From Siderastrea radians (taxonomy: Eukaryota; Cnidaria; Anthozoa; Scleractinia; Rhizangiidae): a stretch of DNA of 64,000 nt. Positions 11,925-22,735 of the stretch are shown here, piece after piece; position 1 is the stretch's first letter, and every line of letters begins with the position of its first letter. The notes under the pieces are model-generated. The model ran no database searches. It was given only the letters and a program-made list of their open reading frames with translations, and was not told where the DNA came from. The translations under genes and the position numbers were made by a program. The stretch lies in contig OZ024887.1 in assembly GCA_964017195.1 (NCBI GenBank), positions 64,363,811-64,427,810 of the forward strand. Direction: 5' to 3'.

Positions 11925-12491
11925 AGGTCACGAAAATTGGCGACGTTTGCTTCCCCCCCCTGCAAAGGAATTTTGAGCAAATTGATCTCTGTGGTGCAAA
12001 TTACCGAAATACATCACAGTGATAATGTTAGGGATGCATGACACCGTTGTTTTCGATGATGCGAACCTTTTTGTTTTTAATTAAAAAAAGCACTCGTGAT
12101 TATTATATATCACCATCGCGTCTGCACTCGACAAAAGTCGTAGTGTCTTCACACAGGTAGCGCGACCACTGAAAGATCCTACAAAAGTTCGAAAAACAAC
12201 TCAAGAAGCTTGAATGTTTCCCCATTTTCAGGTTTCCATCGCGGCGAAAAAGCTAGGGTTTCAAATTCGACGGGTGAAACGTGCCGGATGTATGTTTCGG
12301 CTGCAAATCAAAGTCCAACTGCGAGCGTTGAAAACGGCAATCAAGATCAAATTCCCTTACACTCTATGATTGGCTTAAACGATGGATTCACTTAATTAGA
12401 TTTTCGAGCATTTAATTAGATCAATGTTAGCGTCCATAGCAACTAAGGCTTCCAACAGCGAGCCAAAAAATCCTCTATGAGGGTTCTCATG

Positions 12492-14915
12492 AGGAAACTG
12501 CAGAAAACAGCGGAAAAAAGAACTGCTTAACAGTTTCACTATGAATTGAGTAGTCACACCTAAGTTTTATCACATAGAACCACCTTGTTCGGCATAACAA
12601 AAAGAACCACCGGAAATTACTATACTCAACAGCCTTCACTTGAATTGTCACACTTTAGGATTTCATATACCTATTCAGCAGTAAGACCTTTCTTAAATGT
12701 ACAGCATTTGAAACGGCAAGAAACGGAGTACTCCCAACGTCTTGCTAGCGATTTTTTGCTTTCTTCATTTAAATGCAACTTTCTATTGACTAAAAAGTTA
12801 CGGCGAGACAACAGAAATGTACTGACCAATAACTTGCATGCTTACGCTTAAAGAATTTATCCACAGACTCAAAAGTGAGAATTACCTTATACGACATCAG
12901 AAACCGAACACCAAAGGACAGTACTTCTCAGTAGCTTTAATGTGAATGACAACACCTTAGGACGTCACAGACCTAAAATGTATATCTCAGATAACTACCT
13001 TGTACAGCGTTAAAAGCACAAGAAAGTATTGCTCACTATTATCTCGGCAGTAGCGTTCACCCAAGTCAATGATCGACACAAAAGTAGAGTAACTGTGTAC
13101 AGTCAATGATATAAAGAGCTTAGCTTTGTGTCTTGTAGATATTGTCAAACTGGAATGCGATAAATAATACAAAAATAGAAATTAAAAAAAGTTGATCAAA
13201 TGACCGTGACGATTTGTACGTCACTTTTTTGGGTCGACTAATCAGTGGGAAATTTTTGTCATTGCGTATTGATTAGAAAGAATAAAAATTTCATTTCTGG
13301 AAGCTTTTAAGATGCTCGTTAACAAGAAAAAACAAATAAAAAAATACATTGGATGTTAGTTTGTCAAGAAAGCATATTTTCGTCGACCAGTACTGAAAAA
13401 CGCGTCGTTTGTGGTAAACTTTCTAGTGATGAAGTCTCTTAATTGTTATGAATTTAGCCTTTCATTCACAGGGGAAACTGGTCAACTGAACACAAGAACA
13501 AAAATAATCCCCAGTTTTATTTTGTGAACTAATAAAAATAATAAGCAAACAAACAGGGACATGCAGAGGAAGAAGGCACTGACCATGGCATGGTCTTTCA
13601 CCTGAGTGATGACAACGTGAGATTTCGTCCTCAGACTACAATGTAACAATCTTATATCTGCGAATCAATGTTTGGTTGCGAAACGAAGTAAATGGATTTG
13701 GAAACTGTAAACGAAGGTCTTTTCGTCACAACAAACAAGGAAACATTCACCCCGAAAACGCAGGTCATACTTTTCAGAATAGTGTCATCATAACTGATAC
13801 CCGGGTGGGGGGGGGGGGGGGGGTACTCGGAAAAATTTTGATGGCAGTGTGCCGCTGGGACTCTGAAACCCTTAACCTATACCAGACCACGTTCATGTCG
13901 TTTTTGCAACCCTATTCTAGACTAGATGCCAAAAATCCCTACCCTATCCCAGACTAGCTATTTTCGAGCTATCCATCAGAAATATAACCACACAGTGCTT
14001 TTAATGGAAAATCATCTCTCGATCAACAATATTGTCACGATTTCATTTATATTTTATATTTCCGAGTTTTTCAAACCCGTTAATTAATTGGATTAAATTT
14101 TCACACCACCCATTAGTTTCCCGGTAATTGATACCCTATCCTAGACCAAGACTCCCTGATTTCTATACCCTATCCCAGACCAAACTGCTTGAAAACCAGA
14201 CCCTTCACAGCGGCACATACCTATATAGGTTATATATGGGAGTACCCCCCCCGGAACTGATACGACGTATCGGCCATCGTTGCAACCCGCATTTCGGTTG
14301 TCCTTGTTTGTTTATCCCTGTTTCGGTTGTATCTTTGCAAAACACTGCATAATGAAAGAACTACAGAAAACAGTGCCCAACGTTTAAGAACTCATATTGC
14401 GTCATACATTTGTTTTCTTTGTTTAACAGGACTGATACAGCTTGAGTAGTAATAAAATTTGTTTGCCAGAATATTGTTTACACAGCTTGTAGCCCGGCAA
14501 CTTCTGCCTTTTGTTTTTGTTAGCAACTTGTATCAAATAATTATGAACAAATACTAACTAATACTAATTTGTTATTTCTAGAGCTCTTTATGCTAAGGCT
14601 CAAAAGCGCTTAACCAGTTAACGAGAAATATAAACCATAAAATAATTAAAAACGAAAACAGATGAACAACAGGCACCTCAAGTGTTCCGTGTCCATTTCC
14701 GTCTCCGCACGGTCCTTTTCATGTTCTTTGGATTCCAATCTGTTAGGAGTTGTTGCCATGGAAACTCAATGTCAAATTGTTAGAAGAACCTCAAAACTGA
14801 AAACGGGAAATAACCTTCGATAGACCTTCTAATTAGGGGTCAGGAGAGGGTAATAGGAGTGGAAAAGGATTTCTGTTAGTTGCTGAATGATATATGAGAA
14901 TTTTCTAATTTGCAG
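12492..14915. other. Non-coding 5' region of gene A with minisatellite
   Basis: Shared with unit 2 (24310-26270) apart from the MITE at 13801-14254. 12580-12960 is a degenerate minisatellite built on AGCTTTAATGTGAATG / TTTCATTTAAATG / CCACAGACTCAAAAGT variants. Frames such as 12585-12851 (repeated at 24416-24682) follow this repeat. 14905-14915 (TCTAATTTGCAG) looks like a splice acceptor before the 5'-untranslated part of gene A. Confidence 0.5.
13801..14254. mobile_element. 454-bp MITE with 8-bp target duplication
   Basis: Unit 2 has the empty site at 25612-25630 (ATAACTGATACGACGTATCGG). In unit 1 the element is flanked by AACTGATA at 13793-13800 and 14255-14262. Its ends are inverted: CCCGGGTGGGGG...GTACTC and GAGTACCCCCCCCGG. 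The interior has repeated TACCCTATCCCAGAC-type phrases. The 8-bp duplication fits hAT-like or related elements. There is no coding capacity. Confidence 0.85.
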
Positions 14916-14988
14916 TTGCCGAAAAAACAGTAACAGCAACAACACTCGGAAACAAAAGACACCAGCAGGATAGTAACAACGAGAATTC

Positions 14989-16566
14989 ATGGAGCTCAAA
15001 CTGACGGTAAGACCCTGGTTGCAAGACTCATTGTAATGATTTAATGATCATGAAAATGAATTTTGTGCTTTGCCGCAGTGAAGCTGAACATCAAAGGTTC
15101 TGTTTACTGAGTGTCAACTTTAACAGAAGGTGAACTTCAAATGAATAAACTGGAGACTGGAAAACAATTATGTATTAGGCGAAATTTGCTTTGAACAATC
15201 AGGCATGGCGGAATGTGTTGTGGGCTGCGATTGGTGCACTTGCTTATGGAATAGATCGGTATTGACTCGTGACCAGTAACCCGGAGGTGCCCCTTGAAAT
15301 ATTAGCATGGAGATTGAGTGGTAGTTAAGATCTCGACCTATAAACCAAACTGAACTAGGGGGTGTTCAGCAGGGCTCGTAACTCCATTTCAGTCAATAAT
15401 GGGCGATTTTCACAACCAAATATCTTTTCCTTTTTTCAGGCCAAAATAGCAAAATTCTGTAACCTATTTCGTGGCAGTAGGCATGCAACATATGCCCTGT
15501 TTCAGACCGCAATGGTGAAAATCTAAACCCTGTTTAGACTATACTAAAACAAAGACCAGTGGCACTTATACAACTCAAGATATAACAATTTTTGTTATTT
15601 CACGTTTTTTGTTCCCTTGCCTTTCAGATACTGCTCCATGGATCGTTTTTTGTTCTGGTTTGTGCCCTGTCTCCATCTTATGGCGAGCCAAGTTGGCCTC
15701 GAAGAAGAAGACCCCTTCCGATTATCGTGAGCCGGCCACCTCCTAGCAGTTCACGCCAGCCGCCCTTTACTCGGCGACCAACGCCCTCCCTTCCTACCCT
15801 GCGTCCAACAGCCTTTGCGTCTACTTCGCAACCAGCAGCATCCACGTCCACCCCGCGTCCAACAACCTCCGCGTCTACTCCGCGAACAACACCTTGCTTG
15901 CCTAACCCGCAACCAACACCCGTACCTTCAATTCCTAAGAAAAGATGCGGCTGTATCCTTAGTAAGCTACCCCGCTATTTGAAAAATTTTATTAGGCGCC
16001 GCCCAGTGTGCTTGCGCCTAAATGAATCGCAGTTGCTCCAAAGGCTCAAAGACGTTGGCGGCTACAACCCGAGGTACGTGGCCATCAACAGAAAAGAGGC
16101 CTGCAAATTTACTGACCTCTCTACAGACCTCCAACCCCTACCGCGCAATTTCTCTGGTCCCTTCAAAAATCCACGGGAGAGAAGAAAGCGCATGGTCACC
16201 TTAAGTTCAGGATCCGTTTTACGTGGGTGCTGGAGCCGAGGCTCTTTCGTGGATGGCAGCCCCTTAAGGCGTCTGTGTACCGAATGCTCAGCAACCACCC
16301 AACTTCCCTCCAATGTTTTCCCGCCATTTATCAATGAAGTCCTCTGCGCCGACAATGATCATTTCTGCTACCGTCACATAGGACTGTGCATTCAAAAGGT
16401 TCTGAAGTTTACTTTTCTTCGACGAACCGGGGACTTCGAGAGAGATGACGACCTTAGCATTTTAGTTGGAGCAGATATGTACGTCGAGAAAACTGAAACT
16501 TTCCAACAAGACATCAGGTCATGCTGTGAATGTCGCGTATTTCCATTTGCATTTGGTGGTCGTTAG
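14989..16566 (+). CDS. Gene A: type I Spaetzle-like cystine-knot preproprotein, intact
   Basis: Exon 1 is 14989-15006 (ATG plus five codons, then GTAAGA). The intron is 15007-15627 (CCTTTCAG acceptor, phase 0). Exon 2 is 15628-16566, giving 318 residues. Joining the exons completes a signal peptide (about residues 1-25, ending S-P-S-Y-G). Next come a Pro/Thr/Ser-rich linker with TPRPTT-type repeats (26-110), a prodomain with CGC and Cys134/165, N-glycosylation sequons at 138 and 180, and RRKR at 191-194. The 124-residue mature domain has nine Cys (207, 223, 226, 246, 253, 260, 305, 306, 308). C-x6-C-x6-C-x-Q and the final RSCCEC match Spaetzle/NGF-type cystine knots, so I infer a secreted, furin-activated ligand. 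IL-17-like is the main alternative. This is the only copy in the window without a lesion. Confidence 0.8.
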
Positions 16567-16856
16567 CTGGTAAGACGGCTGGAATGCTGCGCATGTCGTA
16601 TCAAGGGATAGTTTTCAATCCATTGTTAGAAACATTGAGTGAGTCATAAAGTGCAAAGCTTTGTCTGAACTACATGCATATTTAAAAACAGGCTAGCATT
16701 GTGTAGGTGTCAAAGATACAAGCGTGTAAAGGCTCTAATAGTTAAAATAATGAGGTTAAAAGGGCGGCATTTATAACGGTGTATTCATTAGAATCTTGTA
16801 ACTTAGTCTTAAGGACTTTTAACTTTGGACTTAGATAGATCATTATAATCAAGTCA

Positions 16857-16862
16857 AATAAA
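16857..16862 (+). other. AATAAA polyadenylation signal, gene A
   Basis: AATAAA lies about 290 bp after the stop codon. The position is conserved in copies B (28158-28163) and E (54052-54057). Confidence 0.5.
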
Positions 16863-16923
16863 ACTGAGGTTAGCCTCCTTCTTCAAATTTCCCCTCTGTT
16901 CAAATGATATCTTCGATATATTC

Positions 16924-17110
16924 GACGATGACCACTTTTGGTACCTTCACATAGGACTGTGCGTTCAAGTGATCAAGTCTACCTTCTTTGAATCACTCGT
17001 TTGTTTGAGCAGGATGACGACCGTAGCCGCATTTTGGGGGTAGACGTCTACGTTGAGAAGTTTGAAACCTTTCAACAAGACTGTCAGATCATGTTGTGAA
17101 AGTCGGAAAA
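16924..17110 (+). pseudogene. Relic of type I 3' coding end
   Basis: Downstream of the gene A polyadenylation signal the sequence again resembles the end of the coding exon. It has GACGATGACCACTTTTGGTAC, CACATAGGACTGTGCGTTCAA, then a frame with G-V-D-V-Y-V-E-K-F-E-T-F-Q-Q-D. Frameshifts and a lost Cys codon (TGTGAAAGT) break it. The same relic follows genes B and E, so it predates the unit duplication. Confidence 0.75.
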
Positions 17111-18589
17111 GAACATTTAACATTGGGGTAAACAGCCGGTCTACAAAACTTGCAATTCCTTTTCTTTTAATTTTGAACCACCTTTTAGTTTCCGTATTTA
17201 AATTATGTAGTATAAACTGATGCATATCTAAAAAAGTATTTAATAAATAAAAAATAAATTCCATTTGGCAATTTTCATTCCGAAGGCTTGAAAAAGTCTG
17301 TATATTGGCATCATAGTTGAGCTAAACGCATATGGCATGAAATTTAAATTTGCGTGTACAAATTCGTTTCTGCGATTTGGCTTGGATATCCGAGAAAATG
17401 AAATTTCGGCAAAGTGAGAACTTGTCAGAAATTCCGAGCCACAAATGGTTAAATTTGGAAAATTTCAAATTTGGGGGGTTAATTTAAACTTTGGTGGCCA
17501 TTTGGAGTAAATCAAAGGGGATGAAAAAGCGTGAGTAAGTATGTGCTTGCGTAGGTGCGAACGCATGCGAGCGAGGTTCCGTGCGTGCATGCGCGGGTGG
17601 TTGATTGTATTCAACAGTGTTATTATCGTTCATTTTTAGTGAATCCTTGAGGCTTTGAAAGACCAATTTTGTCGGTCTTGAACAGTACTGTACATTGTTA
17701 GAAATACTTCAAATTGCCAGGATGTTATGGAATCGCAAATTGGGCTAAATATCCTCAACAAAAGGTTTAGAATTTTGCTTCCTCAAAAGAATATGTCATC
17801 CTGTCAGCGATATTCCAGATGCGATTGGTAGCATTCATAATTAGAGAGGAGTTCAGTAACGGTTCAAAAACGGAAACAAGCAAACACTAAGTAAAGAGAC
17901 ATTACCACAATCGTTTGATGTCATGTTTGTCTCTCTTTCTTCTTCAATAAAGTAGTTATCTCATCTTGTGTATAGCAAGGCAATATTATGACGCAATTGA
18001 TTATCATTTGAAGAGGAAAGTGGAAGGAAAATGACGCCAGATAATTAAATTGTATGGTCTTTGATATTTAACTAATATTTACACCTGGATGGTGATCTCG
18101 AGAACCTTAGAAGTGATAGTTGACAAGGATTTCGCGGTCGATTATTTGTAGGTTTTTCTTTTGTAACTAAATAATGTTTTCGTGTACCGGTACTTTGCGT
18201 TTTATATTTTTTGTTAAACGTTTAAGAAAGACTTCTTATCGTGGCTAATTGTTCTCAGTTCACAGGTACCTTCAGTAGATCACAAAAGACATATAATGTT
18301 TTGTTTTAGAACTCACAGTCTCTAAAAACGAAAAAGGTGTTTGTCAGTTGCAATTATAATTACACTTGTTGCCATGTCCCATCAGTTGCAAAATTTGTTA
18401 AAACCTAAAACGGCCTCTGTAATAAAAAATCTCCTGAATTAATGAATTAAATGATCTACCTTCACTGACGCCTATCAGTATCTGTAGAGAATACGGCCCG
18501 TTTGATTTGTTCCACGTACACAGAAAGACAGATTGTTAATTTTACTTTTAGACTTTTTAATGACTTTGTCACTCTGCTTTATTTTCTAG
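17111..18589. other. Spacer between type I and type II genes
   Basis: Non-coding; shared with unit 2 at 28407-29898. A possible acceptor (ATTTTCTAG at 18581-18589) opens the untranslated part of exon 1 of gene C. Confidence 0.55.
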
Positions 18590-18615
18590 GACACTACTTT
18601 GAACTCATCACTGAA

Positions 18616-21478
18616 ATGCAGGTGTGTGTGTAGGAAAAACTCTAATACAAATTGCTGAATCCCTTGTTTTAGTGATTTCTTGGATAGGGAATTCAAATTG
18701 TTTCTCCTTTGGATTCCTTCCGGATTCCTCTTTTTCTTAGTTTAATTCCTATCACCTTGAAAAGATCTAAAGAAGATTAAGGGGACGCACATATAAGGAG
18801 GGGGGGGGGGGGTGGGGGCACACTCTTTCCTTGAGCCTCACCAGCCAATTTGAAACAAGCACAGGTATATTAACTTTAATATCTTTTTTGAGTACTGTAT
18901 GACTTAAGTAAAGTGTCATACAGTGCGGCGGATAACCAGAATTGGATATGGTGACGTCCCGAGAAATGGCAATATGGCCGCCGAAGCTAGGCACACTATA
19001 CATACTCTTTTCTGAGCTCTTTTTTGTGGCCAAAAAGCGGCTTTTTCCCACAAGGCTTTGCACACAATACAATAGAACAATAGAGATTTGTTGAGTGGAG
19101 AAGAAAATGGCGTTTTGCGAAGCTTTCACGAATTGGGAGGCCGAAACCGTGCCATTTTGTGCTTTTTTTGCTCTGTTTTCGACTCGACAGGACGCCACAT
19201 AAATGGAAAAATCAGGTATGTAGCATTTTTTGTCCTTTGTGAAAAAAATATGTCGTTAATGTGTATGAAATTTGCTTTTACATGGTGTTATTTTTGTGTG
19301 GGTCCAGGACTGCGTCGCTGGGTCCAAGGCTTTTGAAGATGCAATGAATGTACTTCGCCAGATGTGTTTCTCGTTGACCGATCACGCAGACCGTGCTGTG
19401 GACCCGATTTCATGCTGTGTTTATTATTATTGTTTCTGTAGGTTATGACAAGAAAGCATTGATAGACGAGCAAGGACAAAGAAGTTCTAACATTATCAAA
19501 TACCGTAATAAAATGACTGCTGAATGAGCGATGTTAAATGCTTTAATGGAGTTACTATAAATACTAGACGTTTAGAAACCGTCAGCCTGTTCAGCTTGTA
19601 CTCAAGATATAAACACTTTTTAGCAGCAAAGAAATATACTCCCCATTACACATGTTGAAACATATTTACATTACTGCTTATAAAAGTTCCCAATGCTGTG
19701 GATTTTATTCTGACATCCAAGCGAATACAATCTATCACTCCGATTCGAGGAAAGGAAAAGGGAATAATTATGTAAATCTTATTTTCACACGAAGTTGTCA
19801 CGAAATTGGGAGGAATGTCTGTTATTCTTATTATTAGTCACTCCGCGAACACGTGAAACAATGTCTTCTGAACAACCTGGTACTTGTGATAGTGATGTTG
19901 AAACAGTATTCTGGCGAGATGTGATATCGCAAAAGCTTGATCAGCGCAATGAAAGCCGGAGCGCCAATGTTTACGGTATGACATGCATACCGGCTCTAAG
20001 CGAGCGTTCACGATGCGTCGGCTGTCCTAAGTCGAGGGACGATCCTCGTGTGACAAAAACCGTCGACAGGCTTTTCTATGTCCAGATAATCCGGATTTCA
20101 CGAACGGATGCAGCCGTCTCTGTCCCCTCAAAAAAGTCTTTTCCCGACGCGGACGGCTGTACACAGGCTAACCGAAAATAGGGTTATTATGAGCGATCGA
20201 CAAATCGAGGACAAAATTGCAGTGTTTAAATGAATAAAGCAAATCCTAGGCAAACGACTAATGGCTTGAATTATACAGAGGCTCCAGAGATCGACAAATT
20301 GCGATTCCTTCGACATACGACATAAGACTTCACCTCGCTCGACTTTCACACTCGCCATTTCACTAGAGCCTAGTCCTTTCGCGGTCTAGACAATGTTTTG
20401 GTTTTGTGTGAGCCAATCAGACAGCAGGAAATCATATACCCAGTTCTGGTTATCCGCCGCACTGTCATATCAGACACACTTGAAGGACACGTCTTGTTAA
20501 TACCCACAAATAAGCCTTTTTCGGTATTTTTTCAGCAGATTTTTCTGAAAGTAACAGCCTTGATACTTTTAATTTGGTCCTTGGTGCAATCAGTTTTCTC
20601 TGCTTCGCTCCCTGAAAGCGAAGAGGAAACGTGGGGAGAATCACAGCCTTGGTTAAGGAGTCACAACGAGCCCCATCATCAACACCAGCGCCATGGATGG
20701 TTTTGGAGGAAGAAACCAAGAACTACCCCCAGTATCACAGAACAACCACCACCAGCAACAACAACAAAACCACCTGGTCCGGAAATTTGCCGAAACCGTA
20801 CGATAGTTACCCGAGTGCAGGATGAGCCCGGCCCCATTTTGTGCTTGCGTAAAAACATCACCGAACTGATGACTGTAGGCGTACGCTGTAGGTGGATTTA
20901 TCAGACGATACACCCCTATACGGGTGATTGACGCTTGCGGATTCCAGGATTTAACTCCCTTCAAGAGCTCTACTCCAACTCGACCTCCAACGATGGCCGG
21001 CAACTCTTCGAAGCAGTTGAGTAACAGCAAAGGAAAACGCCAAGCTGATCAAATACAATCTGACATTGAACTCCAGCGTCGCAAGAGGTCCATCCCCACG
21101 TCACCAGGCACCCTTTTGCAAAGGTGCCAGGGACGAGGTACAATAATTGATGGCACCAGTGAGCATCGCTTATGTACGGAGTGCGCCGCCACAACTCGCC
21201 TTCCAAATGATCGATTCCCAAGGTACATCAATGAAGTGGTTTGTCGCGACAGCGACATGCAGTGTGCTGCTAAGATGAGGATGTGTTTTCAGCGAAGCCT
21301 GAAATTGTCATTTTTGCGCTCGACCGGTATGTTCCAGTTCGACGCTTTGTTGAGTGCTGTGGCTGGCAAGACTGTGTACAAAGAAATCTGGGAGGAGTAC
21401 ACTCAAAAGATCAGATCGTGCTGTGAATGTGGGATGTATTCAGCTATTTATAACAAGATCGCTACAAGTGATGACTGA
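18616..21478 (+). CDS. Gene C: type II Spaetzle-like preproprotein, frameshifted
   Basis: Exon 1 is ATG-CAG at 18616-18621 followed by GTGTGT. Exon 2 starts at 20539 after TTCAGCAG, and joining gives the hydrophobic signal M-Q-I-F-L-K-V-T-A-L-I-L-L-I-W-S-L-V. Next come an acidic/Trp-rich segment, a PPPATTTKPP linker and a prodomain with two sequons (NRT, NIT). Around 20877-20889 this copy has 13 nt where copy D has 12, a +1 shift that ends the frame at 20931. The remainder is open in the other frame: RRKR (21077-21088), then a 129-residue mature domain with the same nine Cys as type I and RSCCEC, stop 21476-21478. Either the gene is dead or the sequence has an indel error. A hAT-like element occupies the intron. 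Confidence 0.7.
18921..20464. mobile_element. hAT-like DNA transposon in intron of gene C
   Basis: Terminal inverted repeats of 25 bp with one mismatch occupy 18921-18945 (CAGTGCGGCGGATAACCAGA...) and 20440-20464. TCATA is duplicated at 18916-18920 and 20465-20469. The empty site is visible in unit 2 near 38923 (AAGTGTCATATAAGACACC). CAGTG ends with a short duplication suggest a hAT-type element, but the duplication is only 5 bp. No transposase is evident. The 128-codon plus-strand frame at 19795-20181 shows no transposase motif. Confidence 0.82.
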
Positions 21479-21557
21479 ACTAACTAAGAGTTCTCGGGCA
21501 CCTGACGTAAAAAGCTGCCTTATAGACATGACCAACTTTCAATTTAGACCATAATAT

Positions 21558-21563
21558 AATAAA
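21558..21563 (+). other. AATAAA polyadenylation signal, gene C
   Basis: AATAAA lies 80 bp after the gene C stop. The site is conserved in copy D at 46282-46287. Confidence 0.55.
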
Positions 21564-22735
21564 CTTTGCAGCACCAGCTGATTATGAAACTTCGTTAAGG
21601 TTTCATCTGCAATCTTTGAGCACGCAAAAGATATATACACCCGTATCTGTTGAACTTCGGCTGTTCCAATCAGTATTTCTTACAATTAAGAGCCAGGGAT
21701 ATGCACAATTATTACTGACACAATGTAGCCGTTGCCTATAATAGATGGCCTTTACAATTTGAGTATCGAAAGAAACTCATAGCTTTGGCTTCAGTTTAAG
21801 TTCGTTCTTTGACTCTCGCAGATCTTTCAATCGATCAGCCACTTTAGAAACAAAAGAGGGTTGAGAACGAATTGTTAAAGCAGTTGAGTGAATGATAACA
21901 ATTACGTCTATAGTCTAATGAAGCACCGCAAAAATGGTAATTCTGCTTAGTTTGAAACTAATTAGTAGAGTTTGGAGCAGTTTTCTATCGGAGTGTCGAA
22001 AGTCATTTGCGTTTGCGTTGGTTTTGCTGTACTTCGCTCTGTGATTGGTTAAAAGAAAAGCGCACGCCATTTGTCAACCAATCAGAGGTAAAACCGAACA
22101 CCAGTCGTGGCTTGCTTGCGGCATTTTTTCCCGCACTGGAAGCTAGTTTCATGCATTTGCTTCGTGTTCTGATTGATTGTGTTGCTTGTGTCTGTTGTTA
22201 TTGGTCACAGTAATTACTTTGGTTGGGGTTACGGGGTTTGTTTGGATGATGGGGAGGGCACGCGTTCAAGATAGAGACTTCTCTATGGATTTTCACGATT
22301 TTTGAAAACTTGTACTTTTTTTATTTTTGACTTGCCAAGACTTCTAACTTGATACGCTCTCTCACGTGATAGATCACTTTTTGCAGCCAGTTGATTTTTC
22401 GTGATATTTTTTGTTTAGTTGACTTTTTGCGATATTTTTTATTCAGTCCTAGTCCTTTACTCGGTCTTAACATGATTCATGACGTCTTTGCCGCGGGCGT
22501 TTTTCCCGCGCTTGACGCAATATTGCATTTGCTTCAAGCCTTGTTTGATACATTGGGCTGGTGCCATGCTGTGATTAGCTAGACCTATTACCGCTGGTTT
22601 TGGTTTTACGACACGCAGTTGAAACCTGCAGATTTCAACAAGCAAACTGTATGAAACAAAAGTTCTACTTGTTACAGTAAATTCTGTTCTGTCACCGAAT
22701 TTCAATTAAGTACAATTCATTTTGAAGATATTTTT
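21564..22735. other. CCAAT-rich duplicated spacer
   Basis: No gene. Several GATTGG/CCAATC boxes occur at 22030-22210. TTTCCCGC(G/A)CTTGA-GC-like phrases at about 22120 and 22505 are degenerate internal repeats. The region corresponds to 46288-48895 in unit 2. Confidence 0.5.

Larger units (their letters stand above)
5156..12491. mobile_element. 7.3-kb composite insertion with CATGAGAACCCTCAT ends
   Basis: Unit 2 reads straight through this site near 24310 (GGAAAACAGTACAGGAAACTG). In unit 1 the same flanks are separated by 7.3 kb. The insert starts at 5156 with CATGAGAACCCTCAT and ends at 12477-12491 with its inverted form ATGAGGGTTCTCATG, a 14/15-bp terminal inverted repeat. I could not define a clean target duplication. 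Inside are a tandem duplication, a satellite, a MITE, two inverted promoter-like modules and two exon-like segments, so this is probably a nest of insertions. No transposase was recognised. Confidence 0.55.
3566..22735 (+). repeat. Segmental duplication unit 1
   Basis: From TATGATAAACTCATCTCC near 3566, the sequence aligns by eye with 22736 onward and, less completely, with 48896 onward. The matching order in units 1 and 2 is: spacer with AGGAATGGAAAGCGGAGCAC-like text, degenerate minisatellite, type I ligand gene, 3' relic, type II ligand gene, CCAAT-rich spacer. Unit 1 holds genes A and C. Unit-specific insertions are a composite at 5156-12491, a MITE at 13801-14254 and a hAT-like element at 18921-20464. 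The left edge is where similarity to unit 2 begins and is good to perhaps 10-20 bp. Confidence 0.85.

Noticed and set aside
16062..16355. 97-codon minus-strand frame, also at 27388-27681
   Set aside because: Shadow of the conserved type I coding exon on the opposite strand; conserved only because the sense strand is.
14989..16566. IL-17-like cytokine as the primary identity
   Set aside because: F-P-x-x-I-N-E-V-x-C and L-R-R are reminiscent, but C-x6-C-x6-C-x-Q and the adjacent-Cys ending SCCEC fit Spaetzle/NGF-type knots better. Kept as an alternative.
19795..20181. 128-codon frame inside the hAT-like element as a transposase
   Set aside because: No zinc-finger, dimerisation or DDE-type motif recognisable, and too short for a hAT transposase.
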